In this document: positions 33,601 through 45,134 of the stretch, in pieces
How positions within the stretch are numbered: position 1 is the first letter of the stretch
Layout of the letters: every line of letters starts with the position of its first letter
Assembly: GCA_943737045.1 (NCBI GenBank)
Contig: CALSFV010000121.1
Coordinates: 109,698 to 173,697 of the forward strand
Direction: 5' to 3'
DNA from: Parapristionchus giblindavisi
Lineage: Eukaryota > Nematoda > Chromadorea > Rhabditida > Diplogasteridae
Length of the DNA: 64,000 bases
The notes under the pieces: model-generated
The model's database searches: none
What the model was told of the DNA's origin: nothing
What the model saw: the letters and a program-made list of their open reading frames with translations, nothing else
Made by a program: the position numbers and the translations under genes

Positions 33601-36600
33601 GGGCTAGCCCCTTGCTTCTGAGTGATTCCCTGGTCGAATCTGGGCTAGCCCCTTGCTTCTGAGTGATACTCTGGTCGAATCTGGGCTAGCCCCTTGCTTC
33701 TGAGTGATTCCCTATTCGAATCTGGGCTAGCCCCTTGCTTCTGAGTGATTCCCTGGTCGAATCTGGGCTAGCCCCTTGCTTCTGAGTGATTCCCTGGTCG
33801 AATCTGGGCTAGCCCCTTGCTTCTGAGTGATACCCTGGTCGCATCTGGGCTAGCCCCTTACTTCTGAGTGATTCCCTATTCGAATCTGGGCTATCCCCTT
33901 GCTTCTGAGTGATTCCCTGGTCGAATCTGGGCTAGCCCCTTGCTTCTGATTGATTCCCTGGTCGAATCTGGGCTAGCCCCTTGCTTCTGAATGATTCCCT
34001 GGTCGAATCTGGGCTAGCCCCTTGCTTCTGAGTGATTCCCTGGTCGAATCTGGGCTATCCCCTTGCTTCTGAGTGATTCCCTGGTCGAATCTGGGCTAGC
34101 CCCTTGCTTCTGAGTGATACCCTGGTCGAATCTGGGCTAGCCCCTTGCTTCTGAGTGATTCCCTGGTCGAATCTGGGCTAGCCCCTTGCTTCTGAGTGAT
34201 ACTCTGGTCGAATCTGGGCTAGCCCCTTGCTTCTGAGTGATTCCCTGGTCGAATCTGGGCTAGCCCCTTGCTTCTGAGTGATTCCCTGGTCGAATCTGGG
34301 CTAGCCCCTTGCTTCTGAGTGATTCCCTGGTCGAATCTGGGCTAGCCCCTTGCTTCTGAGTGATACCCTGGTCGCATCTGGGCTAGCCCCTTACTTCTGA
34401 GTGATTCCCTATTCGAATCTGGGCTAGCCCCTTGCTTCTGAGTGATTCCCTGGTCGAATCTGGGCTAGCCCCTTGCTTCTGATTGATTCCCTGGTCGAAT
34501 CTGGGCTAGATCCTTGCTTCTGAGTGATTCCCTGGTCGAATCTGGGCTAGCCCATTGCTTCTTAGTGATTCCCTGGTCGAATCTGGACTAGCCCCTTGCT
34601 TCTGAGTGATACCCTGGTCGCATCTGGGCTAGCCCCTTGCTTCTGAGTGATTCCCTGGTCGAATCTGGGCTAGCCCCTTGCTTCTGAGTGATTCCCTGGT
34701 CGAATCTGGGCTAGCCCCTTGCTTCTGAGTGATTCCCTGGTCGAATCTGGGCTAGCCCCTTGCTTCTTAGTGATTCCCTTGTTGAATCTGGGCTAGCCCC
34801 TTGCTTCTGAGTGATACCCTGGTCGCATCTGGGCTAGCCCCTTGCTTCTGAGTGATTCCCTGGTCGAATCTGGGCTAGCCCCTTGCTTCTGAGTGATTCC
34901 CTGGTCGAATCTGGGCTAGCCGCTTGCTTCTGAATGATTCCCTGGTCGAATCTGGGCTAGCCCCTTGCTTCTGAGTGATTCCCTGGTCGAATCTGGGCTA
35001 GCCCCTTGCTTCTGAGTGATTCCCTGGTCGAATCTGGGCTAGCCCCTTGCTTCTGAGTGATGGTCGAATCTGGGCTAGCCCCTTGCTTCTGAGTGATACT
35101 CTGGTCGAATCTGGGCTAGCCCCTTGCTTCTGAGTGATTCCCTATTCGAATCTGGGCTAGCCCCTTGCTTCTGAGTGATACCCTGGTCGCATCTGGGCTA
35201 GCCCCTTACTTCTGAGTGATTCCCTATTCGAATCTGGGCTATCCCCTTGCTTCTGAGTTATTCCCTGGTCGAATCTGGGCTAGCCCCTTGCTTCTGATTG
35301 ATTCCCTGGTCGAATCTGGGCTAGCCCCTTGCTTCTGAATGATTCCCTGGTCGAATCTGGGCTAGCCCCTTGCTTCTGAGTGATTCCCTGGTCGAATCTG
35401 GGCTATCCCCTTGCTTCTGAGTGATTCCCTGGTCGAATCTGGGCTAGCCCCTTGCTTCTGAGTGATACCCTGGTCGAATCTGGGCTAGCCCCTTGCTTCT
35501 GAGTGATACCCTGGTCGAATCTGGGCTAGATCCTTGCTTCTGAGTGATTCCCTGGTCGAATCTGGGCTAGCCCCTTGCTTCTTAGTGATTCCCTGGTCGA
35601 ATCTGGGCTAGCCCCTTGCTTCTGAGTGATACCATGGTCGCATCTGGGCTAGCCCCTTGCTTCTGAGTGATTCCCTGGTCGAATCTGGGCTAGCCCCTTG
35701 CTTCTGAGTGATTCCCTGGTCGAATCTGGGCTAGCCCCTTGCTTCTGAGTGATTCCCTGGTCGAATCTGGGCAACCCCCATGCTTCTGAGTGATTCCCTG
35801 GTCGAATCTGGGCTAGCCCCTTGCTTCTGAGTGATTCCCTGGTCGAATCTGGGCTAGCTCCTTGCTTCTGAGTGATACCCTGTTCGAATCTCCCCTTGCT
35901 TCTGAGTGATTCCCTGGTCGAATCTGGGCTAGCCCCTTGCTTCTGAGTGATTCCCTGGTCGAATCTGGGCTAGCCCCTTGCTTCTGAGTGATGGTCGAAT
36001 CTGGGCTAGCCCCTTGCTTCTGAGTGATACTCTGGTCGAATCTGGGCTAGCCCCTTGCTTCTGAGTGATTCCCTATTCGAATCTGGGCTAGCCCCTTGCT
36101 TCTGAGTGATACCCTGGTCGCATCTGGGCTAGCCCCTTACTTCTGAGTGATTCCCTATTCGAATCTGGGCTATCCCCTTGCTTCTGAGTGATTCCCTGGT
36201 CGAATCTGGGCTAGCCCCTTGCTTCTGATTGATTCCCTGGTCGAATCTGGGCTAGCCCCTTGCTTCTGAATGATTCCCTGGTCGAATCTGGGCTAGCCCC
36301 TTGCTTCTGAGTGATTCCCTGGTCGAATCTGGGCTATCCCCTTGCTTCTGAGTGATTCCCTGGTCGAATCTGGGCTAGCCCCTTGCTTCTGAGTGATACC
36401 CTGGTCGAATCTGGGCTAGCCCCTTGCTTCTGAGTGATACCCTGGTCGAATCTGGGCTAGATCCTTGCTTCTGAGTGATTCCCTGGTCGAATCTGGGCTA
36501 GCCCCTTGCTTCTTAGTGATTCCCTGGTCGAATCTGGGCTAGCCCCTTGCTTCTGAGTGATACCATGGTCGAATCTGGGCTAGCCCCTTGCTTCTGAGTG

Positions 36601-39600
36601 ATTCCCTGGTCGAATCTGGGCTAGCCCCTTGCTTCTGAGTGATTCCCTGGTCGAATCTGGGCAACCCCCATGCTTCTGAGTGATTCCCTGGTCGAATCTG
36701 GGCTAGCCCCTTGCTTCTGAGTGATTCCCTGGTCGAATCTGGGCTAGCTCCTTGCTTCTGAGTGATACCCTGTTCGAATCTCCCCTTGCTTCTGAGTGAT
36801 TCCCTGGTCGAATCTGGGCTAGCCCCTTGCTTCTGAGTGATTCCCTGGTCGAATCTGGGCTAGCCGCTTGCTTCTGAATGATTCCCTGGTCGAATCTGGG
36901 CTAGCCCCTTGCTTCTGAGTGATTCCCTGGTCGAATCTGGGCTAGCCCCTTGCTTCTGAGTGATTCCCTGGTCGAATCTGGGCTAGCCCCTTGCTTCTGA
37001 GTGATACCCTGGTCGAATCTGGGCTAGCCCCTTGCTTCTGAGTGATTCCCTGGTCGAATCTGGGCTAGCCCCTTGCTTCTGAGTGATACTCTGGTCGAAT
37101 CTGGGCTAGCCCCTTGCTTCTGAGTGATTCCCTATTCGAATCTGGGCTAGCCCCTTGCTTCTGAGTGATTCCCTGGTCGAATCTGGGCTAGCCCCTTGCT
37201 TCTGAGTGATTCCCTGGTCGAATCTGGGCTAGCCCCTTGCTTCTGAGTGATACCCTGGTCGCATCTGGGCTAGCCCCTTACTTCTGAGTGATTCCCTATT
37301 CGAATCTGGGCTATCCCCTTGCTTCTGAGTGATTCCCTGGTCGAATCTGGGCTAGCCCCTTGCTTCTGATTGATTCCCTGGTCGAATCTGGGCTAGCCCC
37401 TTGCTTCTGAATGATTCCCTGGTCGAATCTGGGCTAGCTCCTTGCTTCTGAGTGATTCCCTGGTCGAATCTGGGCTATCCCCTTGCTTCTGAGTGATTCC
37501 CTGGTCGAATCTGGGCTAGCCCCTTGCTTCTGAGTGATACCCTGGTCGAATCTGGGCTAGCCCCTTGCTTCTGAGTGATTCCCTGGTCGAATCTGGGCTA
37601 GCCCCTTGCTTCTGAGTGATACTCTGGTCGAATCTGGGCTAGCCCCTTGCTTCTGAGTGATTCCCTGGTCGAATCTGGGCTAGCCCCTTGCTTCTGAGTG
37701 ATTCCCTGGTCGAATCTGGGCTAGCCCCTTGCTTCTGAGTGATTCCCTGGTCGAATCTGGGCTAGCCCCTTGCTTCTGAGTGATACCCTGGTCGCATCTG
37801 GGCTAGCCCCTTACTTCTGAGTGATTCCCTATTCGAATCTGGGCTAGCCCCTTGCTTCTGAGTGATTCCCTGGTCGAATCTGGGCTAGCCCCTTGCTTCT
37901 GATTGATTCCCTGGTCGAATCTGGGCTAGATCCTTGCTTCTGAGTGATTCCCTGGTCGAATCTGGGCTAGCCCCTTGCTTCTTAGTGATTCCCTGGTCGA
38001 ATCTGGACTAGCCCCTTGCTTCTGAGTGATACCCTGGTCGCATCTGGGCTAGCCCCTTGCTTCTGAGTGATTCCCTGGTCGAATCTGGGCTAGCCCCTTG
38101 CTTCTGAGTGATTCCCTGGTCGAATCTGGGCTAGCCCCTTGCTTCTGAGTGATTCCCTGGTCGAATCTGGGCTAGCCCCTTGCTTCTTAGTGATTCCCTT
38201 GTTGAATCTGGGCTAGCCCCTTGCTTCTGAGTGATACCCTGGTCGCATCTGGGCTAGCCCCTTGCTTCTGAGTGATTCCCTGGTCGAATCTGGGCTAGCC
38301 CCTTGCTTCTGAGTGATTCCCTGGTCGAATCTGGGCTAGCCGCTTGCTTCTGAATGATTCCCTGGTCGAATCTGGGCTAGCCCCTTGCTTCTGAGTGATT
38401 CCCTGGTCGAATCTGGGCTAGCCCCTTGCTTCTGAGTGATTCCCTGGTCGAATCTGGGCTAGCCCCTTGCTTCTGAGTGATACCCTGGTCGAATCTGGGC
38501 TAGCCCCTTGCTTCTGAGTGATGGTCGAATCTGGGCTAGCCCCTTGCTTCTGAGTGATGGTCGAATCTGGGCTAGCCCCTTGCTTCTGAGTGATACTCTG
38601 GTCGAATCTGGGCTAGCCCCTTGCTTCTGAGTGATTCCCTATTCGAATCTGGGCTAGCCCCTTGCTTCTGAGTGATTCCCTGGTCGAATCTGGGCTAGCC
38701 CCTTGCTTCTGAGTGATTCCCTGGTCGAATCTGGGCTAGCCCCTTGCTTCTGAGTGATACCCTGGTCGCATCTGGGCTAGCCCCTTACTTCTGAGTGATT
38801 CCCTATTCGAATCTGGGCTATCCCCTTGCTTCTGAGTGATTCCCTGGTCGAATCTGGGCTAGCCCCTTGCTTCTGATTGATTCCCTGGTCGAATCTGGGC
38901 TAGCCCCTTGCTTCTGAATGATTCCCTGGTCGAATCTGGGCTAGCCCCTTGCTTCTGAGTGATTCCCTGGTCGAATCTGGGCTATCCCCTTGCTTCTGAG
39001 TGATTCCCTGGTCGAATCTGGGCTAGCCCCTTGCTTCTGAGTGATACCCTGGTCGAATCTGGGCTAGCCCCTTGCTTCTGAGTGATTCCCTGGTCGAATC
39101 TGGGCTAGCCCCTTGCTTCTGAGTGATACTCTGGTCGAATCTGGGCTAGCCCCTTGCTTCTGAGTGATTCCCTGGTCGAATCTGGGCTAGCCCCTTGCTT
39201 CTGAGTGATTCCCTGGTCGAATCTGGGCTAGCCCCTTGCTTCTGAGTGATTCCCTGGTCGAATCTGGGCTAGCCCCTTGCTTCTGAGTGATACCCTGGTC
39301 GCATCTCGGCTAGCCCCTTACTTCTGAGTGATTCCCTATTCGAATCTGGGCTAGCCCCTTGCTTCTGAGTGATTCCCTGGTCGAATCTGGGCTAGCCCCT
39401 TGCTTCTGAGTGATTCCCTGGTCGAATCTGGGCTATCCCCTTGCTTCTGAGTGATTCCCTGGTCGAATCTGGGCTAGCCCCTTGCTTCTGAGTGATACCC
39501 TGGTCGAATCTGGGCTAGCCCCTTGCTTCTGAGTGATTCCCTGGTCGAATCTGGGCTAGCCCCTTGCTTCTGAGTGATACTCTGGTCGAATCTGGGCTAG

Positions 39601-40571
39601 CCCCTTGCTTCTGAGTGATTCCCTGGTCGAATCTGGGCTAGCCCCTTGCTTCTGAGTGATTCCCTGGTCGAATCTGGGCTAGCCCCTTGCTTCTGAGTGA
39701 TTCCCTGGTCGAATCTGGGCTAGCCCCTTGCTTCTGAGTGATTCCCTGGTCGAATCTGGGCTAGCCCCTTGCTTCTGAGTGATTCCCTGGTCGAATCTGG
39801 GCTATCCCCTTGCTTCTGAGTGATTCCCTGGTCGAATCTGGGCTAGCCCCTTGCTTCTGAGTGATACCCTGGTCGCATCTGGGCTAGCCCCTTGCTTCTG
39901 AGTGATTCCCTGGTCGAATCTGGGCTAGCCCCTTGCTTCTGAGTGATTCCCTGGTCGAATCTGGGCTAGCCCCTTGCTTCTGAGTGATTCCCTGGTCGAA
40001 TCTGGGCTAGCCCCTTGCTTCTGAGTGATTCCCTGGTCGAATCTGGGCTAGCCCCTTGCTTCTGAGTGATACTCTGGTCGAATCTGGGCTAGCCCCTTGC
40101 TTCTGAGTGATACTCTGGTCGAATCTGGGCTAGCCCCTTGCTTCTGAGTGATTCCCTGGTCGAATCTGGGCTAGCCCCTTGCTTCTGAGTGATTCCCTGG
40201 TCGAATCTGGGCTAGCCCCTTGCTTCTGAGTGATTCCCTGGTCGAATCTGGGCTAGCCCCTTGCTTCTGAGTGATACCCTGGTCGCATCTGGGCTAGCCC
40301 CTTACTTCTGAGTGATTCCCTATTCGAATCTGGGCTAGCCCCTTGCTTCTGAGTGATTCCCTGGTCGAATCTGGGCTAGCCCCTTGCTTCTGATTGATTC
40401 CCTGGTCGAATCTGGGCTAGATCCTTGCTTCTGAGTGATTCCCTGGTCGAATCTGGGCTAGCCCCTTGCTTCTTAGTGATTCCCTGGTCGAATTTGGACT
40501 AGCCCCTTGCTTCTGAGTGATACCCTGGTCGCATCTGGGCTAGCCCCTTGCTTCTGAGTGATTCCCTTGTC

Positions 40572-43500
40572 GAATCTGGGCTAGCCCCTTGCTTCTGAGT
40601 GATTCCCTGGTCGAATCTGGGCTAGCCCCTTGCTTCTGAGTGATTCCCTGGTCGAATCTGGGCTAGCCCCTTGCTTCTTAGTGATTCCCTTGTTGAATCT
40701 GGGCTAGCCCCTTGCTTCTGAGTGATACCCTGGTCGCATCTGGGCTAGCCCCTTGCTTCTGAGTGATTCCCTGGTCGAATCTGGGCTAGCCCCTTGCTTC
40801 TGAGAGATTCCCTGGTCGAATCTGGGCTAGCCCCTTGCTTCTGAGTGATTCCCTAGTCGAATCTGGGCTAGCCCCTTGCTTCTGAGTGATTCCCTGGTCG
40901 AATCTGGGCAACCCCCATGCTTCTGAGTGATTCCCTGGTCGAATCTGGGCTAGCCCCTTGCTTCTGAGTGATTCCCTGGTCGAATCTGGGCTAGCCCCTT
41001 GCTTCTGAGTGATTCCCTATTCGAATCTGGGCTAGCCCCTTGCTTCTGAGTGATTCCCTGGTCGAATCTGGGCTAGCCCCTTGCTTCTGAGTGATTCCCT
41101 GGTCGAATCTGGGGTAGCCCCTTGCTTCTGAGTGATACCCTGGTCGAATCTGGGCAAGCCCCTTGCTTCTGAGTGATTCCCTATTCGAATCTGGGCTAGC
41201 CCCTTGCTTCTGAGTGATTCCCTGGTCGAATCTGGGCTAGCCCCTTGCTTCTGAGTGATTCCCTGGTCGAATCTGGGCTAGCCCCTTGCTTCTGAGTGAT
41301 ACCCTGGTCGCATCTGGGCTAGCCCCTTACTTCTGAGTGATTCCCTATTCGAATCTGAGCTAGCCCCTTGCTTCTGAGTGATTCCCTGGTCGAATCTGGA
41401 CTAGCCCCTTGCTTCTGAGTGATTCCCTGGTCGAATCTGGGCAACCCCCATGCTTCTGAATGATTCCCTGGTCGAATCTGGGCTAGCCCCTTGCTTCTGA
41501 GTGATTCCCTGGTCGAATCTGGGCTAGCCCCTTGCTTCTGAGTGATTCCCTGGTCGAATCTGCGCTAGCCCCTTGCTTCTGAGTGATACCCTGGTCGAAT
41601 CTGGGCTAGCCCCTTGCTTCTGAGTGATACCCTGGTCGAATCTGGGCTAGATCCTTGCTTCTGAGTGATTCCCTGGTCGAATCTGGGCTAGCCCCTTGCT
41701 TCTGAGTGATTCCCTAGTCGAATCTGGGCTAGCCCCTTGCTTCTGAGTGATTCCCTGGTCGAATCTGGGCAACCCCCATGCTTCTGAGTGATTCCCTGGT
41801 CGAATCTGGGCTAGCCCCTTGCTTCTGAGTGATTCCCTGGTCGAATCTGGGCTAGCCCCTTGCTTCTGAGTGATTCCCTATTCGAATCTGGGCTAGCCCC
41901 TTGCTTCTGAGTGATTCCCTGGTCGAATCTGGGCTAGCCCCTTGCTTCTGAGTGATTCCCTGGTCGAATCTGGGCTAGCCCCTTGCTTCTGAGTGATACC
42001 CTGGTCGCATCTGGGCTAGCCCCTTACTTCTGAGTGATTCCCTATTCGAATCTGAGCTAGCCCCTTGCTTCTGAGTGATTCCCTGGTCGAATCTGGACTA
42101 GCCCCTTGCTTCTGAGTGATTCCCTGGTCGAATCTGGGCAACCCCCATGCTTCTGAATGATTCCCTGGTCGAATCTGGGCTAGCCCCTTGCTTCTGAGTG
42201 ATTCCCTGGTCGAATCTGGGCTAGCCCCTTGCTTCTGAGTGATTCCCTGGTCGAATCTGGGCTAGCCCCTTGCTTCTGAGTGATACCCTGGTCGAATCTG
42301 GGCTAGCCCCTTGCTTCTGAGTGATACCCTGGTCGAATCTGGGCTAGATCCTTGCTTCTGAGTGATTCCCTGGTCGAATCTGGGCTAGCCCCTTGCTTCT
42401 TAGTGATTCCCTGGTCGAATCTGGGCTAGCCCCTTGCTTCTGAGTGATACCATGGTCGCATCTGGGCTAGCCCCTTGCTTCTGAGTGATTCCCTGGTCGA
42501 ATCTGGGCTAGCCCCTTGCTTCTGAGTGATTCCCTGGTCGAATCTGGGCTAGCCCCTTGCTTCTGAGTGATTCCCTGGTCGAATCTGGGCAACCCCCATG
42601 CTTCTGAGTGATTCCCTGGTCGAATCTGGGCTAGCCCCTTGCTTCTGAGTGATTCCCTGGTCGAATCTGGGCTAGCCCCTTGCTTCTGAGTGATACCCTG
42701 TTCGAATCTCCCCTTGCTTCTGAGTGATTCCCTGGTCGAATCTGGGCTAGCCCCTTGCTTCTGAGTGATTCCCTGGTCGAATCTGGGCTAGCCCCTTGCT
42801 TCTGAGTGATTCCCTGGTCGAATCTGGGCTAGCCCCTTGCTTCTTAGTGATTCCCTTGTTGAATCTGGGCTAGCCCCTTGCTTCTGAGTGATACCCTGGT
42901 CGCATCTGGGCTAGCCCCTTGCTTCTGAGTGATTCCCTGGTCGAATCTGGGCTAGCCCCTTGCTTCTGAGTGATTCCCTGGTCGAATCTGGGCTAGCCCC
43001 TTGCTTCTTAGTGATTCCCTTGTTGAATCTGGGCTAGCCCCTTGCTTCTGAGTGATACCCTGGTCGCATCTGGGCTAGCCCCTTGCTTCTGAGTGATTCC
43101 CTGGTCGAATCTGGGCTAGCCCCTTGCTTCTGAGAGATTCCCTGGTCGAATCTGGGCTAGCCCCTTGCTTCTGAGTGATTCCCTAGTCGAATCTGGGCTA
43201 GCCCCTTGCTTCTGAGTGATTCCCTGGTCGAATCTGGGCAACCCCCATGCTTCTGAGTGATTCCCTGGTCGAATCTGGGCTAGCCCCTTGCTTCTGAGTG
43301 ATTCCCTGGTCGAATCTGGGCTAGCCCCTTGCTTCTGAGTGATTCCCTATTCGAATCTGGGCTAGCCCCTTGCTTCTGAGTGATTCCCTGGTCGAATCTG
43401 GGCTAGCCCCTTGCTTCTGAGTGATTCCCTGGTCGAATCTGGGGTAGCCCCTTGCTTCTGAGTGATACCCTGGTCGAATCTGGGCAAGCCCCTTGCTTCT

Positions 43501-45134
43501 GAGTGATTCCCTATTCGAATCTGGGCTAGCCCCTTGCTTCTGAGTGATTCCCTGGTCGAATCTGGGCTAGCCCCTTGCTTCTGAGTGATTCCCTGGTCGA
43601 ATCTGGGCTAGCCCCTTGCTTCTGAGTGATACCCTGGTCGCATCTGGGCTAGCCCCTTACTTCTGAGTGATTCCCTATTCGAATCTGAGCTAGCCCCTTG
43701 CTTCTGAGTGATTCCCTGGTCGAATCTGGACTAGCCCCTTGCTTCTGAGTGATTCCCTGGTCGAATCTGGGCAACCCCCATGCTTCTGAATGATTCCCTG
43801 GTCGAATCTGGGCTAGCCCCTTGCTTCTGAGTGATTCCCTGGTCGAATCTGGGCTAGCCCCTTGCTTCTGAGTGATTCCCTGGTCGAATCTGCGCTAGCC
43901 CCTTGCTTCTGAGTGATACCCTGGTCGAATCTGGGCTAGCCCCTTGCTTCTGAGTGATACCCTGGTCGAATCTGGGCTAGATCCTTGCTTCTGAGTGATT
44001 CCCTGGTCGAATCTGGGCTAGCCCCTTGCTTCTGAGTGATTCCCTAGTCGAATCTGGGCTAGCCCCTTGCTTCTGAGTGATTCCCTGGTCGAATCTGGGC
44101 AACCCCCATGCTTCTGAGTGATTCCCTGGTCGAATCTGGGCTAGCCCCTTGCTTCTGAGTGATTCCCTGGTCGAATCTGGGCTAGCCCCTTGCTTCTGAG
44201 TGATTCCCTATTCGAATCTGGGCTAGCCCCTTGCTTCTGAGTGATTCCCTGGTCGAATCTGGGCTAGCCCCTTGCTTCTGAGTGATTCCCTGGTCGAATC
44301 TGGGCTAGCCCCTTGCTTCTGAGTGATACCCTGGTCGCATCTGGGCTAGCCCCTTACTTCTGAGTGATTCCCTATTCGAATCTGAGCTAGCCCCTTGCTT
44401 CTGAGTGATTCCCTGGTCGAATCTGGACTAGCCCCTTGCTTCTGAGTGATTCCCTGGTCGAATCTGGGCAACCCCCATGCTTCTGAATGATTCCCTGGTC
44501 GAATCTGGGCTAGCCCCTTGCTTCTGAGTGATTCCCTGGTCGAATCTGGGCTAGCCCCTTGCTTCTGAGTGATTCCCTGGTCGAATCTGGGCTAGCCCCT
44601 TGCTTCTGAGTGATACCCTGGTCGAATCTGGGCTAGCCCCTTGCTTCTGAGTGATACCCTGGTCGAATCTGGGCTAGATCCTTGCTTCTGAGTGATTCCC
44701 TGGTCGAATCTGGGCTAGCCCCTTGCTTCTTAGTGATTCCCTGGTCGAATCTGGGCTAGCCCCTTGCTTCTGAGTGATACCATGGTCGCATCTGGGCTAG
44801 CCCCTTGCTTCTGAGTGATTCCCTGGTCGAATCTGGGCTAGCCCCTTGCTTCTGAGTGATTCCCTGGTCGAATCTGGGCTAGCCCCTTGCTTCTGAGTGA
44901 TTCCCTGGTCGAATCTGGGCAACCCCCATGCTTCTGAGTGATTCCCTGGTCGAATCTGGGCTAGCCCCTTGCTTCTGAGTGATTCCCTGGTCGAATCTGG
45001 GCTAGCCCCTTGCTTCTGAGTGATACCCTGTTCGAATCTCCCCTTGCTTCTGAGTGATTCCCTGGTCGAATCTGGGCTAGCCCCTTGCTTCTGAGTGATT
45101 CCCTGGTCGAATCTGGGCTAGCCCCTTGCTTCTG
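40572..45134 (+). repeat. Higher-order repeat, 2,330-bp period, two tandem copies
   Basis: 40572-42804 matches 42902-45134 at an offset of 2,330 bp, which equals 56 x 41 + 34. Shared private variants: TTGTTGAATCTGGG at 40690 and 43020, GGGGTAGCC at 41111 and 43441, TGCGCTAGCC at 41561 and 43891, and the 34-bp unit with TTCGAATCTCCCC at 42701 and 45031. Parts of the same block reappear near 46,980-47,700 (offset 6,245) and 48,050-49,900, the last two being 1,066 bp (26 units) apart. Confidence 0.85.
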
